Below are positions 18,610 to 29,381 of a stretch of 64,000 nucleotides of DNA, in pieces. The stretch's first letter is position 1. Each line of letters opens with the position of its first letter. The notes under the pieces were generated by a model that was not told the origin of the DNA, made no database searches, and saw only the letters and a list, made by a program, of their open reading frames with translations. The DNA is taken from assembly GCA_011316305.1 (NCBI GenBank), contig SAUG01000035.1:62001-126000 (forward strand). Direction: 5' to 3'. The stretch comes from Rusavskia elegans (taxonomy: Eukaryota; Ascomycota; Lecanoromycetes; Teloschistales; Teloschistaceae). Made by a program: the position numbers and the translations under genes.

Positions 18610-20763
18610 CAGAATACCACGAAACGGGGTCGATTGAGGTGAAGTGCGGAAGCAGGTTGGAATATATTCGATACCCAAGCGGAAAGAAATCAATACCGCC
18701 AACCCATCTAATGACTCCGAGCGAAAAAGGTTTCAACAGCTTTCATGAATGGAAAAGTCGACTTCTAGTTCCCCAAGGTTCGTTCATATCCAGATGGAAG
18801 CTTCATCCGTCTACCCCCTACCACCAATACAACCCTACCTCCTTTCCAGCACCCACCATCGTCCCCAGCATCAACTCCCTTCCAAACTACCACCACCCCC
18901 ATCCTATCACATCCATTATCCGAAAACAATATTCACCACTCTTCCTACCTACACTCCGCATGCACTCCTTCCCTATTCCATATTCATGAATCTGCTAATC
19001 CTTGATCTTTGAATCTGATCCCTGGATCAGATGGTGGGATAAGGTTTACTTGACAAAAAAACAAAGGTAATGTGCAATTCTCAGCCTTCGAAGTGGACTC
19101 GATAAGCTTTCTAATATGAGATTATTCATGTAGAGAAGAAGCTTATAAAATTTTATATCCCTCACATTGCGTCTCCGGTGCAGCAGCTTGGTAAATCGAA
19201 CTATCTACAACGTTTCTGACTGTATCAAATCTCAATTCCGTTACATAACGCCAAACTTCGAATAGTTCTAAAAAAACCACGGATAATGCCGACCCTACCT
19301 ACGTGTATATATTATGTTTTTCAAGATATCCTATGCATCCTGTCCGTATCGCTAGAAAGCCACCAACTACAGAACAGTCGAAGATCATTGTCTATCTGTC
19401 ATTGACACCCTCGACGTCTTGCGTATATAAAGTTAAGACCTCCGTCACAGGACACAATCAAATTCAGCTGCCGTTTTAACACCGATACAGCCACGATTGC
19501 GGCGAATATTCACGGTACTCCTCAAAGTATGAAAGGCCTATGGAGACAAATTGAAAGTTGCTAATACCAAGCATCAGATTACCCCGGAATACTCGTTCAT
19601 CTCGGCCTGCGGAGATACCAAAATATATCACATAACCAGTCTCGACCAGTCAGGGCTAAAAGCAGGCACGGATATCCAAATCGCTTGCGAACGACGCAGC
19701 CTTCGTGCAAGGGTTCGATGTTTTTATTTCACTTGGCTGCCTGATTGATCGTCCGACATAGATCTTGATCCCCTCATGAAAATTGAGTCCAAGAGCGTAG
19801 GTGACCACTTGAATGTTTTTATTGCTATCTCTATTTTGTCTCGTCCACGGCAGGTGAGTCGGTGGATGAAGAAGGTTTTTCACATATGGATACGGTCACT
19901 CCTTGGGTATCGAAGTATGTATTAGAAGTGCTCGGAGCTGGAATACATATACTGAGCCAACGACGTCAATATTGTCATGTTCGGACCGCAACCCGAATTG
20001 GATTTGAAGCTGAGAACCTACTTAAAGCTTTGCCTCTGTTCAGACCACCTAAAGCTAGCCGGTTTGCTCCTTCGGCTACACCAGCTTGACCAGCTATGAC
20101 AGCTGAGGAAGCTGCTGCGGTTCCGAGGCGACATCCTCCCTTCGATCTTATGCTACCTTGCTGTCGAACATGACCATTCGCTAAACTTTCTACCTGTACG
20201 ACATCGTATCGAGGAGGATTGTCCCCATATGAAGATTAGATTAATAGTTGTGTTCCAGACAAGACATGATCTATGAATAAAATTTCCTTCAGCTCACTCT
20301 ATCATCTCAACCGCGCCGCAGAATCCATCGCTTAGCAGACCCAGACGGTGCAGACTATAGGATGCATGTCGAATCTCATCTTTCCCATCAGTCGTTATGC
20401 CAGGCAACTGCCATTCCTTGAAGGATTCGGGAACAAATTTCGTCAAGAACTATGGACTAGCTGTGCATCATCATTCTGCAAAGATGTGATAGCTAGTATG
20501 AAATGCGGGGTGGATCCTACGAGGCTTTGCAGGTCTATAAGAATAATACGAGTTCCGTTCCCTTCCCTCACTAAGGTATCTGGGCATGGACAGGTTCCGT
20601 CAAGCCGGACAGTCTCTTCTGCTTTATGTCGGTGCTGCCACCCCAGTATCTGATTGGCTTGGCAATACCGAATATTCGAAACGTTGTTCAAAAGATTCAC
20701 GGTCCGGTTCAAGTATCATCATCGTCCTCATTCACACAACACTCGATCAAGCTCAGTGCCAGC
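18610..20763. other. intergenic, no supported gene
   Basis: About 2.1 kb without a convincing coding region. Short plus-strand frames near 18.6-19.0 kb, 19.55 kb and 20.35-20.7 kb have no family motifs. The right end leads into the decayed lectin-like gene, whose true 5' end may lie here. Confidence 0.45.
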
Positions 20764-22007
20764 AGACCCACGCTGGACTCCAACATGGGCGGCTTTGCTA
20801 AGAAGATCTTGACCGGCATCTCATAGGATGCAAGCCGCTTGGATATCTTTTACATTGGCGACGACAACATCATGTGGTACAGAGCGGCCGAAAACTCTTC
20901 CTGGCAGCAGAGTTAGGATCCCCTTGGAGAAAACAGAGCTCGTCTTCCTGTTGCCGTATCCCGAGTGTCAGATCGCCTCGATCTTTTTGGCGGCGGATCC
21001 GGCAACAACATCTATCGCAAAGCCTGGAATGGTGAGTTGAGGATAGGAGAGTCTAGGTAACCGTACTTTCACCTCGAATCTCACCGCCGTCGCCTGGGAT
21101 TCGAATCGCTTGGACGTTTTCGCCCCGGGTGATGATCGGGCTGTTTATCATTACGCTTCGGATGACGGTAAGGATTGGATTCTGGATGGCCTCGGCAGAC
21201 GCTTCATTGACGCTTCCGTCGTGACTTCGTGGGGCGGCAACCGTCTGGATGTCTTTGTACAGAGCATCAACAACAATTTCTATCACAAAGCGTACGACGG
21301 CAGCTCCTATAGTTGGCAGGAAAAATGGGATCGCATCGGCAACCAAACAATCGCCAGTCAACCCGCCGTCGTTTCTTGGGGTCCGAACCGTCTCGGTGTG
21401 TTTGCCTTGGATCAAATTCACAGCGTGATTCACCAAGCATGGGACGGCAACCAATGGCAATTGGAATGGAATTCTCTCGGAGGGAACTTCACCGGCGAGC
21501 CAGCAGCAGTCGCCTGGTCATCCGATCGTCTCGACGTCTTAGCCGTCGGCCCGAATCACCATATATATCACAAGGCTTGGGATGGCAATCAATGGCAATT
21601 CGACTGGGATTCCCTAGGAGGCTATGCTACCAGCGTCCCCATTGCAGTCTCACGAGGTCCTAATTCGGTTGATATTTTTCAGCGAGGATTCGAGGGGGCC
21701 GTATGCTATCAAGAATTGGAATGCGGATTGGACTTCGCTGGGACGGTCTTTCTTATCTTCAACCAACATCACTAAGGACTCATCGGGATCCGCTTCTTTC
21801 GGTTTATTATCGAGTTCGTCTGTCTCTACCGATACTAATGCGGTGGGAGGCACCTGTACAGGCGGTGGAGTCACAACTGTGATAGTACAGGGTGGCGCGC
21901 GGGCGACAGGCGCTGCACGGTCAAGCGGTAGGAAAGCGATGAGATTCTATAATAGCATGGGTATCGGCGTTGTTGCTGTACAGTTAGTTCATGTGTGGCT
22001 TGTTTGA
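20764..22007 (+). pseudogene. beta-propeller lectin-like protein (DUF346/PLL type), GPI-like tail, decayed
   Basis: A repeated blade motif of about 48 residues is seen at least six times: SRLDIFYIGDDN, DRLDLFGGG, NRLDVFAPGDD, NRLDVFVQSINN, DRLDVLAVGPN and similar, each followed by YHKAWDG...W..LGG. This is the pattern of DUF346/PLL-type seven-bladed propeller lectins. The frame is broken by TAG at 20824..20826 and 20914..20916, both where Trp is expected, and by frameshifts near 21,055 and 21,705. The tail after the second shift is Ser-rich and ends in a short hydrophobic segment (GIGVVAVQLVHVWLV), like a GPI-anchor signal. The longest intact piece is 21110..21775. An intact version would probably bind glycans at the cell surface. 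Confidence 0.65.
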
Positions 22008-22290
22008 AACGTGTGTTCATCGAGTGATTTCTTTCTACGGCACTCATGTTAACATCATCGCAGTACAATCAACACGCGCAATCAGTCGGGTGAAGTAACA
22101 TCATTCAAAGGGGGTCTAAATTTTCCCTTTATGCCAATCTATGGATTTTGTGTCATTGCTGATGCCACGATGGGTATAACGTAAGGAGCGTACGATTGAA
22201 TATCAAGTAGGAGAGCCCGGGACCGCACCCAGATTCGCTGGTGCCTTCAAACCACTATACTCGATCGTCACCACATGGGACCGTCTTAGG

Positions 22291-23261
22291 CTATGCCGAC
22301 GAAGGAGGGTGAGGAATCGCTATCATTACCGTATCGTGGATTCTCTGGGCAAGCATCTCCGGCTGGCTGAGCATGGGCGAGTGTCCGGTGGTGCATCTCT
22401 CAACGCGAGCCTGGATGGTCGCTGCAAATGCTTCTTGGAACTGTGGAAGCACAGTCTGGTCGTTGTCGCAGATGAGGTAGGTCGAAGGGATGTATCGCCA
22501 CGCAGCACGGGTTGTTTTGGTTGTTTGTACCGCGTGCGAAGAGGGGAAGATGCGGGAGGCCCAGAGCGCTGCTTGGGGTGAGGGAAGATCGTTGTAGAGG
22601 ATGCGTGAGGCGTCTAGGAGGGTGATCCGCCCGTCTGGCTATTTCGATGGTAAGTCCGATAGGTCTTTTGGGGAATAGAGAGGGGTTGTTCCCTTACGTG
22701 GACATCATTCGTAGGCGATTCCCCAAAAGTATCCAGGACGGATTGGCCCTTGTCCAATATGAAAGCACAGAAATAGAAGAGATGAATAACTTCCCCTTGT
22801 AGGCCTGAAGACCGACGTTTGGTGTAGCTAAGATCTTCGGGGATGGCTTCACTACCGACCAGACCGCCGTAGGAGTGCATGGCCACCACGACCGTCTTGC
22901 CCTCGTATTCGACTTGTCGAATGAGCTCGAGACGGACGGCCAGAGCGTCATCGACAAGTGTGGTCTTGGGGAAATTGGGATCGTCAGTATTGGTGCAACT
23001 GGGGAGTCGTGGGTGAGTTGTCACATAGCCCAACGCCTGGATACTTTGTGTGAGCTGCTGGTAGACTGAGGGTGATTGGAATGACCCTTGGACTAGTAAG
23101 ATGACGGGTGATTCCTGCATGGCTGTTGATAGAGCACGCAATGTTGAAGGACTTGTGGCAGTCGTGAAAGTGGCAAGTGGAGATGGAATTGAGAACCTAC
23201 GGGGCATTGGCCTCTGATAAGAAATCGATTTACCGTCTGCAGGAGAGGTCAGTTGCCTCAC
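22291..23261 (-). CDS. alpha/beta hydrolase (esterase-like)
   Basis: Two exons, 22698..23261 and 22291..22638, with a 59-nt intron (22639..22697, GTAAGG donor, AAATAG acceptor). The fold begins PVILLVQGSFQSPSVYQQLT. The nucleophile elbow is MHSYGGLVG, with Ser as the likely nucleophile. After the splice come PDGRITLLDASRILYNDLPS, YLICDNDQTVLPQFQE (late strand with the probable acid) and GHSPMLSQPEML, which holds the catalytic His. This is the fungal family related to salicylate/methylketone-type esterases. Substrate unknown. The start is uncertain: Met at 23120 (MQESPVILL) fits homologues better than the outermost Met. It is divergent from the terpene synthase with a 200-bp shared upstream region, which could mean co-regulation. 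Confidence 0.82.
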
Positions 23262-23461
23262 ACAGCCATCACCCTACCCGCGGGTGGCCGCCTGAAACGC
23301 AATGCGCGTCAGCCGCAGCAAGCTTCTCGAAAGAGAAGAATTTATCAACGATGCCGTTTTGGGTTCTGACCGAGCCGCATAGGTCTTTTGATGATACTTT
23401 TATCAGCTCGAGCTCTGTCAATTCACCGAAGAATCAGTCTCAAATAGTCCAAGTCGGAACT

Positions 23462-24976
23462 ATGGCGCTCGAAATCGATGCTCGAGATGAACTCCTACAA
23501 TTACTTCGAGGGCATACCCTTAGGATTCATGATCTCCCAGCGCTTCTCCAGCATTGGCCCCAGTATGTCAATCTTGAATTAGATCGTCTTCGAGGACATG
23601 TCGACAATAAGCTTCAAGAGTATGTTGTGTTATGCGTGTTTGTAGATCTGCTGGCCCTATACTAAACTTTAAGGCTTTTCCCGGAAGGAGAGAGACTCAT
23701 GAAGACGAGAGCAGCGGATGTAGGGCTTTCGCTGCGTCTTGGTGGCCCTATGCACGTTATGAAGCGTTGACGATCGCTGCCTATTTGTCAATCTGGGTGA
23801 GTCCGGCTCCCCCAACTTTAACGCGACATGTGAATTGATTTGCTCACATGATCATAGTTGTTTGTCTGGGATGATGGTATGTGAACATGTATTCACTAGC
23901 AATTCAGTTGTCTCTTAATTCTGGTTCGTCCCGTAGAGCTTGACTCTGCAGAATTTTCCTCCTTGGTCCTCGACCACAGTCGAGCATCTGCATTCCGAGC
24001 CGAGACACTTGACTTTGCGGAAAGACGCCTGGTGGCGGATGGGCAACAAGGTACCTCGGGTGCACCAACAAACGCTATTATCGAGAGCTTCAAACCCATT
24101 GGAGAAGCCATCTCCATTTCATACTCAGCAGGTAAGGAGGTTCTGAGAGCTATGGGGTCAACATGCTGATAGACATATGACAGACCAGATCGAAGCTTTC
24201 CTGAAAGAGCTGAGATTCTTCATCGAAATGACAGGAGTCGAACAGCAAGTCCAGATGAGTAAGAAATTGCCCAGCATCGATGAGCACCATCAGCGAAGGA
24301 TGGGCTCAAGTGCTGTCCGTATCTGCTTGGCTATTACAGATTACGTAGCAGGCTGCAACCCTTGATATCCTCGACTGACTATATATACATACCATTTTGG
24401 CACGGAAATCCCCAGGAGCGTCATGAACGACAACGACGTGGAAACAATCTGGAACGAGACGAACGTGATCATCTCCACGTAAGTGGAGGTGCATCAGAAT
24501 TGTTACCAGGCTGTCTCATCCACTGACAACACGAAGGATGAACGACCTTTTGTCGGTCCACAAAGAGATCGTAAGTCCGGTCCGGCTCTTTGACCGCTAG
24601 GGTACTGATGTTCCTACGATTCAGATGCAAGACCAGGTCGACTCACTCATCCCGCTTCTGTACGTGCAGCATGGCACACTGGAAGCAGCCACGGAGAACG
24701 TCATGGAAACACTGGTGGCTTCTGTCGCAGCATTCGAGAATGCTTCCATGCGGCTCCTTGATCGATACTTTTCCGATCCCGAGATTCATCGCAAGCTTTT
24801 ACACTTCATCAATGGCTGTCAATGTGCATGCACAGCAAACCTGAACTGGAGGTCAGCTGCTCCATGTTCCGGTGATCTTTGACATTTTGACTGACGTTGG
24901 AGGCTATAGTATCTTTTCAGGACGGTACAAGCTCGTTACTAGATCATTGCGTGGTGGCACGCAGGTCAAACTGTAG
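23462..24976 (+). pseudogene. class I terpene synthase, frameshifted
   Basis: The order of motifs is that of a fungal sesquiterpene-type cyclase: WDDELD (metal-binding, split by an intron after WDD), NDLLSVHKE (NSE triad, Asn/Ser/Glu in the expected spacing), and a C-terminal GRY giving the Arg-Tyr pair. My exons are 23462..23619, 23674..23796, 23858..23876, 23937..24131, 24184..~24344, ~24399..24478, 24537..24570, 24625..24851 and 24910..24976. Two defects are seen. One base is lost near 23,727, where the frame must shift between RAADVGL and FAASWWPY. No canonical acceptor joins AITDY to TEIPRSVMNDND near 24,399. An intact enzyme would ionise a prenyl diphosphate to a cyclic terpene. The frameshift could be an assembly error, so the call is cautious. 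Confidence 0.75.
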
Positions 24977-25873
24977 GGCCATACTCCACTCCATGACTCT
25001 ACGATTGACCGGTGGTAGCGAATGAGTTGCAATACTTGTGTCTTCTCCTTTCAAAGGACTAGTGAATGCAGGCGGCGTTGCCATCCAAAGTGTCACAATT
25101 AAGGGACTTTGTCTTGCTTGAGCCTTCTGCCGTTTCTGTAGCCGAAAGGACGCGCGGTGAGAAGCACTAGAGAATGATCACAGCTGATTGGAATGACTTG
25201 TTCCCATTAGGATCGGGCTCGAAACGGGTTTTTTCTGCACTCTGCCACAGATCCTCGGAAATGGCTATGACGCTGGCCTCGGCATTTTTTGACGACATGT
25301 ACGCTTTCATTACCTCGGTTGCCTTCAGAGGGTGATGTGGGTGCTAAGACAAGTCCGATTGGCAATCCTTGAAGCATGGCATGTCGTTGAGTGCATGAAT
25401 CAGACAGTGCGGTTACACGCGTCTGCATCGCCTACCGCATCGGCTCCCGGCAATCTGGTCATGATCGCTTAGTCAGAATTTTGTCAAGGCCGCTTCGCGA
25501 GCAGATAAGATAAGCATTGCCGAGCCACGGAAAGAAGCGGAATTTGGCGAATATTATATAGTAATTTTCATCACACGGTCCTAGATCCCTGTCAGTCAAC
25601 ACTTTGTACAGTTCGCTTCGGCAATCCGTCACGGCAGCGACATTCGATAGCAGCGCGTTACAGACAGTCCCTTTCTGCACCGTTATACGCAGATTGCAGC
25701 ACTACGATGGAACCGCTACGAAGTTTGCGCCTAGCATGAAGGAGTCGATGATTTATTGATTCAAATGATTCAAGCATCGCATCATTCTTCGATGCTACAA
25801 TTTTCTGCCTCTGCCTGAAACGGTTAATCAGGTCACGACTCAAAAACAAGAGAGGAATACCGCCTTTGCAATA
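24977..25873. other. intergenic, no supported gene
   Basis: About 900 bp between the terpene synthase and the thioesterase-like gene. Short minus-strand frames at 25.2 and 25.5-26.0 kb lack motifs, and the latter overlap the next gene antisense. Confidence 0.5.
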
Positions 25874-26608
25874 ATGGCATCTCGCCAACCCATAGCGTCC
25901 GACTTTCCTGCACAATTGAACACATCCATCATCCCCCCTCCACCAGGTCAAAGCCCCGTCAACGTGCTCCTCCTCCTCCACGGCCTCGGAGACACCAACA
26001 TCCCATTCACCAATCTCGCAAAGCAACTCTCCCTCCCCGAAACAACCTGCATAACCATCCAAGCCCCATTTCCCTTACCTTTCGACCTCGGTGGCTTCCA
26101 CTGGGGCGACGACATTCTTTTCGACTCTTCACAAAGCAATATGGACCACGACACCGGTTTCAGAAAATCCAGCCGTATGCTCCGAGAAGACGTCATCCAG
26201 AAAATCTTGATCCAGAAATGCGGCTACAAAGCTCGCAACATCCTTTTCTTCGGCTACGGCCAAGGCGGCATGGCTGCCATCGCTACTGCATTGTCGCTTG
26301 AAGCCGAGCTGGGAGGTATTGTCTCCCTCGGCGGACCTGTACCCTCGAGCTTCTGGAATGCGCAAGACGCTGTAGCGAAGAACCGGACCCCTTTGATCGT
26401 CCTGGGTGGATCTTCAGGTACTTTGATCACTCAGTCCGCTTTGACACTTCTGAAGAAGTCCTTTGAGGCTGTCGAATACATCAAATGGCCCAGACCGGGC
26501 GACGGTATGCCCACAAATCGAGACGAGATGCTGCCTATCATGAAATTCTTTGCGCGTCGTCTGCAAAGCAGGAGCGGAGTTCCGGAAGGGTCTGTCGAGA
26601 TCGGGTGA
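25874..26608 (+). CDS. acyl-protein thioesterase/carboxylesterase-like protein lacking catalytic Ser
   Basis: A single-exon frame of 244 residues with the fold of the phospholipase/carboxylesterase (APT) family: NVLLLLHGLGDT near residue 40, then ITIQAPFPLPFDLGGFHWGD, and the nucleophile strand ILFFGYGQGGMA. In active enzymes that elbow reads GFSQGG, so the nucleophilic Ser is Gly here. The C-terminal catalytic His region reads RPGDGMPTNRDE, with Asp where a His is usual. The rest of the fold is intact and the frame is undamaged, so this looks like a maintained pseudoenzyme and not a decayed gene. From memory, ascomycete relatives share the GFGQGG variant. A binding or chaperone-like role is possible but unproven. 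Confidence 0.78.
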   Translation: MASRQPIASDFPAQLNTSIIPPPPGQSPVNVLLLLHGLGDTNIPFTNLAKQLSLPETTCITIQAPFPLPFDLGGFHWGDDILFDSSQSNMDHDTGFRKSSRMLREDVIQKILIQKCGYKARNILFFGYGQGGMAAIATALSLEAELGGIVSLGGPVPSSFWNAQDAVAKNRTPLIVLGGSSGTLITQSALTLLKKSFEAVEYIKWPRPGDGMPTNRDEMLPIMKFFARRLQSRSGVPEGSVEIG

Positions 26609-27776
26609 GAGCCATATTATAACATATAGTGATTTGTAGAATGAAAGAACGCGGCATCATTATCATCAACAAATGCACGGAGCTAGCATTCTCGCGCGTA
26701 GACGAAAGGAAAAGCCTTTAATGTTACCCCCTCTCGCCGGGTCTCTTACTTCCTTCCGAGCAGTAAAACCACTCTTGGCGCCAGTAGGTACGGTACTCAA
26801 AAGCCGTAGCAAGCAGAATGAACAAATGATCTCTGACAATCAGCCTCCAGTAAGTGAATAGCTCAACTCATATCATCGCTGTCAACGACGCAAATCCTTC
26901 GTCATTCTATTACAATAATACAACAAAGATATCGCACGCCAATACCTCCAGAATCGAACAAAACAACTCTAATCGAGAAAATGAAGAGAGGAAAGAACGG
27001 AGCAGTAAGAATACATTATCTACGTCGAACTCTAACTGCAACATGCATTCCGAGTACGACACTATCCATCGCAGCTCTGTTCACTAGAGAGAAATAGAAC
27101 GAAGCTTAGAACGTAACAAAACAACATGGCGAGATCCACATATTCTAAACGTGTCGCCTCTTGCGTGTGCTTGGGCATGATACAATTGTACGGGGTACAT
27201 ATATCCCACCACCCACATGTGTCTACTTCTCTTGATTCCTAATCGTCCAAAAAATTCCGCCAACTAAGACGTTCATCGTTCCGGAGGGTGCCTTGGCAGA
27301 CAGACCCACCCCTGACTCACGTGTCGTAGCGGGCTGACGAGGGGAGGCTACGAGGCCTCTTGGATTGAGTATGGACGTCTGAAGGGAAATCTGTGTGTTC
27401 TGGTGTACGTACATTAGCCAGACCAAATATAGTACAATAGATTAAGTAGGGAGATAGTCGACGCGAGAGCTACTATGATGATGATTGAGATCGCCCGCGG
27501 GATTATCAAAACCACCGACGCGATCTGTTTGTATGGTATTTATGATCTCCCCCCAAATGTAATATTGCCTATTTATCTCTATAACCTATACAGTGGCGGG
27601 GGGCAATAGAAATGTATCCAACCCCCTCAACCCCCCTCCCCCAAGCTCGAACAGCCTGCGAAAGAAATTTAACACGGCCTAAAAAAAATCATATATCACC
27701 ACCTCATCCCGAAAAAAAGACCAAAACAATATACAACACAATCACCCACGATCCGCACCGTCAACGTCGTGTCCAA
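26609..27776. other. intergenic, no supported gene
   Basis: About 1.2 kb of low-complexity, A-rich sequence with no coherent coding frame. It contains the 3' side of the thioesterase-like gene and the 3' side of the interrupted secreted-protein gene. Confidence 0.5.
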
Positions 27777-29381
27777 TCAAGAAGTAAACAACTTATAACT
27801 CAAAGTATCCACCAACGCCACCGTCGCCGGCTGGTTCGACACCGAAAACGTCACCTTCCCCAGCTTCTGGTTGAACGAACTCGGCAAAATGGCGTGATCC
27901 ATCGGCACCGTCCCCACCGACACTGGCGCCGGCGGGGTGAACTCTAACGTCGTGGTCGCCACCTGCTTGCCCGTCGACGCCGCAAACCCCGTCACAGTGA
28001 TTGTACAAGCGAGCGGTTGTGATACGGCCGGTTGCGCACTGCGGACGTTGCAGCCGTAATAGAAGTCCAGCAAGGCGAATGCTTTGTACGCTGGTGTCTC
28101 GGGAGCGATGGACTGGGTCGCCATGGGGCCGGAGACGAGGCGATTTGGGAAGGACTGGGAGGCCACGACGCCGACGGCGAGGGCTTGCTGGGAGGAATAG
28201 GACCAATCATTGTAGGAGAGGCCTCCCCCCTGGGGGGCTCCTGTCTGGGGTCATATTGAGTTTTCATACATACATGTATGTTTCATCAACGTTATATACG
28301 GCAACGATTGTTGTATTTTACGTATAGTAAAGAAATTTTTACAGCCAAAGGTATATAGTTCGTCAGGCAAGGTTTACAGCGCAGTTAATTACTTCTATTT
28401 AACTATTTCCTTCTTTATTCGATTATAAATCCTCTACTATTCCTTCCTCGACGTTATATATAATTATCAGCTTCTAATATTTCCGCTATATCTACCTGCT
28501 ATACTATAAAGTAATTATCTACGTCTATCGCCTCGGCTATATTTATCGTATAACCTATACCTAAACGTTCTGCTAAGCTATTAAAGTAATCTTTAGCCTA
28601 TCTAGCTTTAAGAGGGTCGCTAGATAGTACGTTAGCTACTACGGCTAGAAGCTTTACCCGGTCGATTAGGCTAAAGGGGGGTAGAGAGGTTAGATAGCGC
28701 GTTTTAAGGGCGGTAAGGAAGCTATTTTTATCGAAGTTAAAATAGGTTATTCTAGCTATAACGAGGTAGTCGACGACTGCGCGGGTAGATATAGTTATTA
28801 CGGATATACTACCGTCTGGTTTAGCTTACAGCTATAGCTATTAGCGGGAATATATACGTATGTAAAGGCTTTTAGGCTTATATTACTAGTAAATAAAGAA
28901 GAAATAATAACTGCAAGGTATACTTATCTATAAAAATTTCTACGTTAGTTAAATTATCGGTAGAAGGATATATTATATTACTAAGTAAATTTAAATTAAA
29001 ATTCTATAGAAAGAACCGTTATTTACGTTAACTGAACTGGGGTATAAGTTCTGCTACCGTATATTCAATGCTGGTATACCAACGCTTGATTTGCTCACCG
29101 AACCACTGGTTCACCGGGCACCAAAACCAAAACAAATAACTAAATAAGTAGGAGAGGCCTCTGTAGGTGCGGATGGGGGTCGGGACGACGGTTTCAGGGA
29201 GACCCTTGTACTGTGGAAGTCCTTGGTCAGTACGTTTGAGTTCGAATGTGATGGTCCTTGCTTTCAAGGGACGATCGTAACGTACCGTTTCAGTTACAGC
29301 AATCCCGTTGTCGGACGGTGCCGCCGTGACAGAGCTCAGACCTGCTAGGCAAGCAATGATGTGGCAGGAGTTCAGCTTCAT
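27777..29381 (-). pseudogene. small secreted protein gene split by a 923-bp insertion
   Basis: The 5' part (29161..29381, minus) encodes a signal peptide (MKLNSCHIIACLAGLSSVTA), then a stretch ending TPIRTYRGLSY. The 3' part begins in the flank left of the element (28224 downward) and continues NDWSYSSQQALAVGVVASQ to the stop at 27777. Removing the element and one copy of the 13-bp duplication joins the halves in frame without other change. The product would be a secreted protein of about 215 residues with few cysteines and no motif I recognise. As it stands the 5' half reads about 38 codons into the element (to 29028), making a chimeric secreted peptide. The 3' half has no start of its own beyond internal Met codons. 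Confidence 0.75.
28225..29147 (-). mobile_element. 925-bp element family, copy 1 (13-bp TSD)
   Basis: The element is 923 bp, flanked by the perfect direct repeat GTAGGAGAGGCCT (28212..28224 and 29148..29160). Its left end is the palindrome CCCCCCTGGGGGG. Its right end is AT-rich with short TAAA/ATAA units. There are no terminal inverted repeats. It matches copy 2 (45327..46253) along its whole length, with differences mostly C/T and G/A. On the minus strand a protein-like frame of more than 100 codons (about 28.83 down to 28.40 kb) can be followed in both copies. It is broken by a few TAG/TAA codons that fit former Trp codons. The family is unknown to me. The duplication length suggests retroposition or another staggered-cut mechanism. 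Confidence 0.8.

Noticed and set aside
21032..21056. A 25-nt intron in the lectin-like gene
   Set aside because: It has GT and AG ends, but it is far below the minimum intron size seen elsewhere in the window (about 46 nt). A frameshift is the better explanation.
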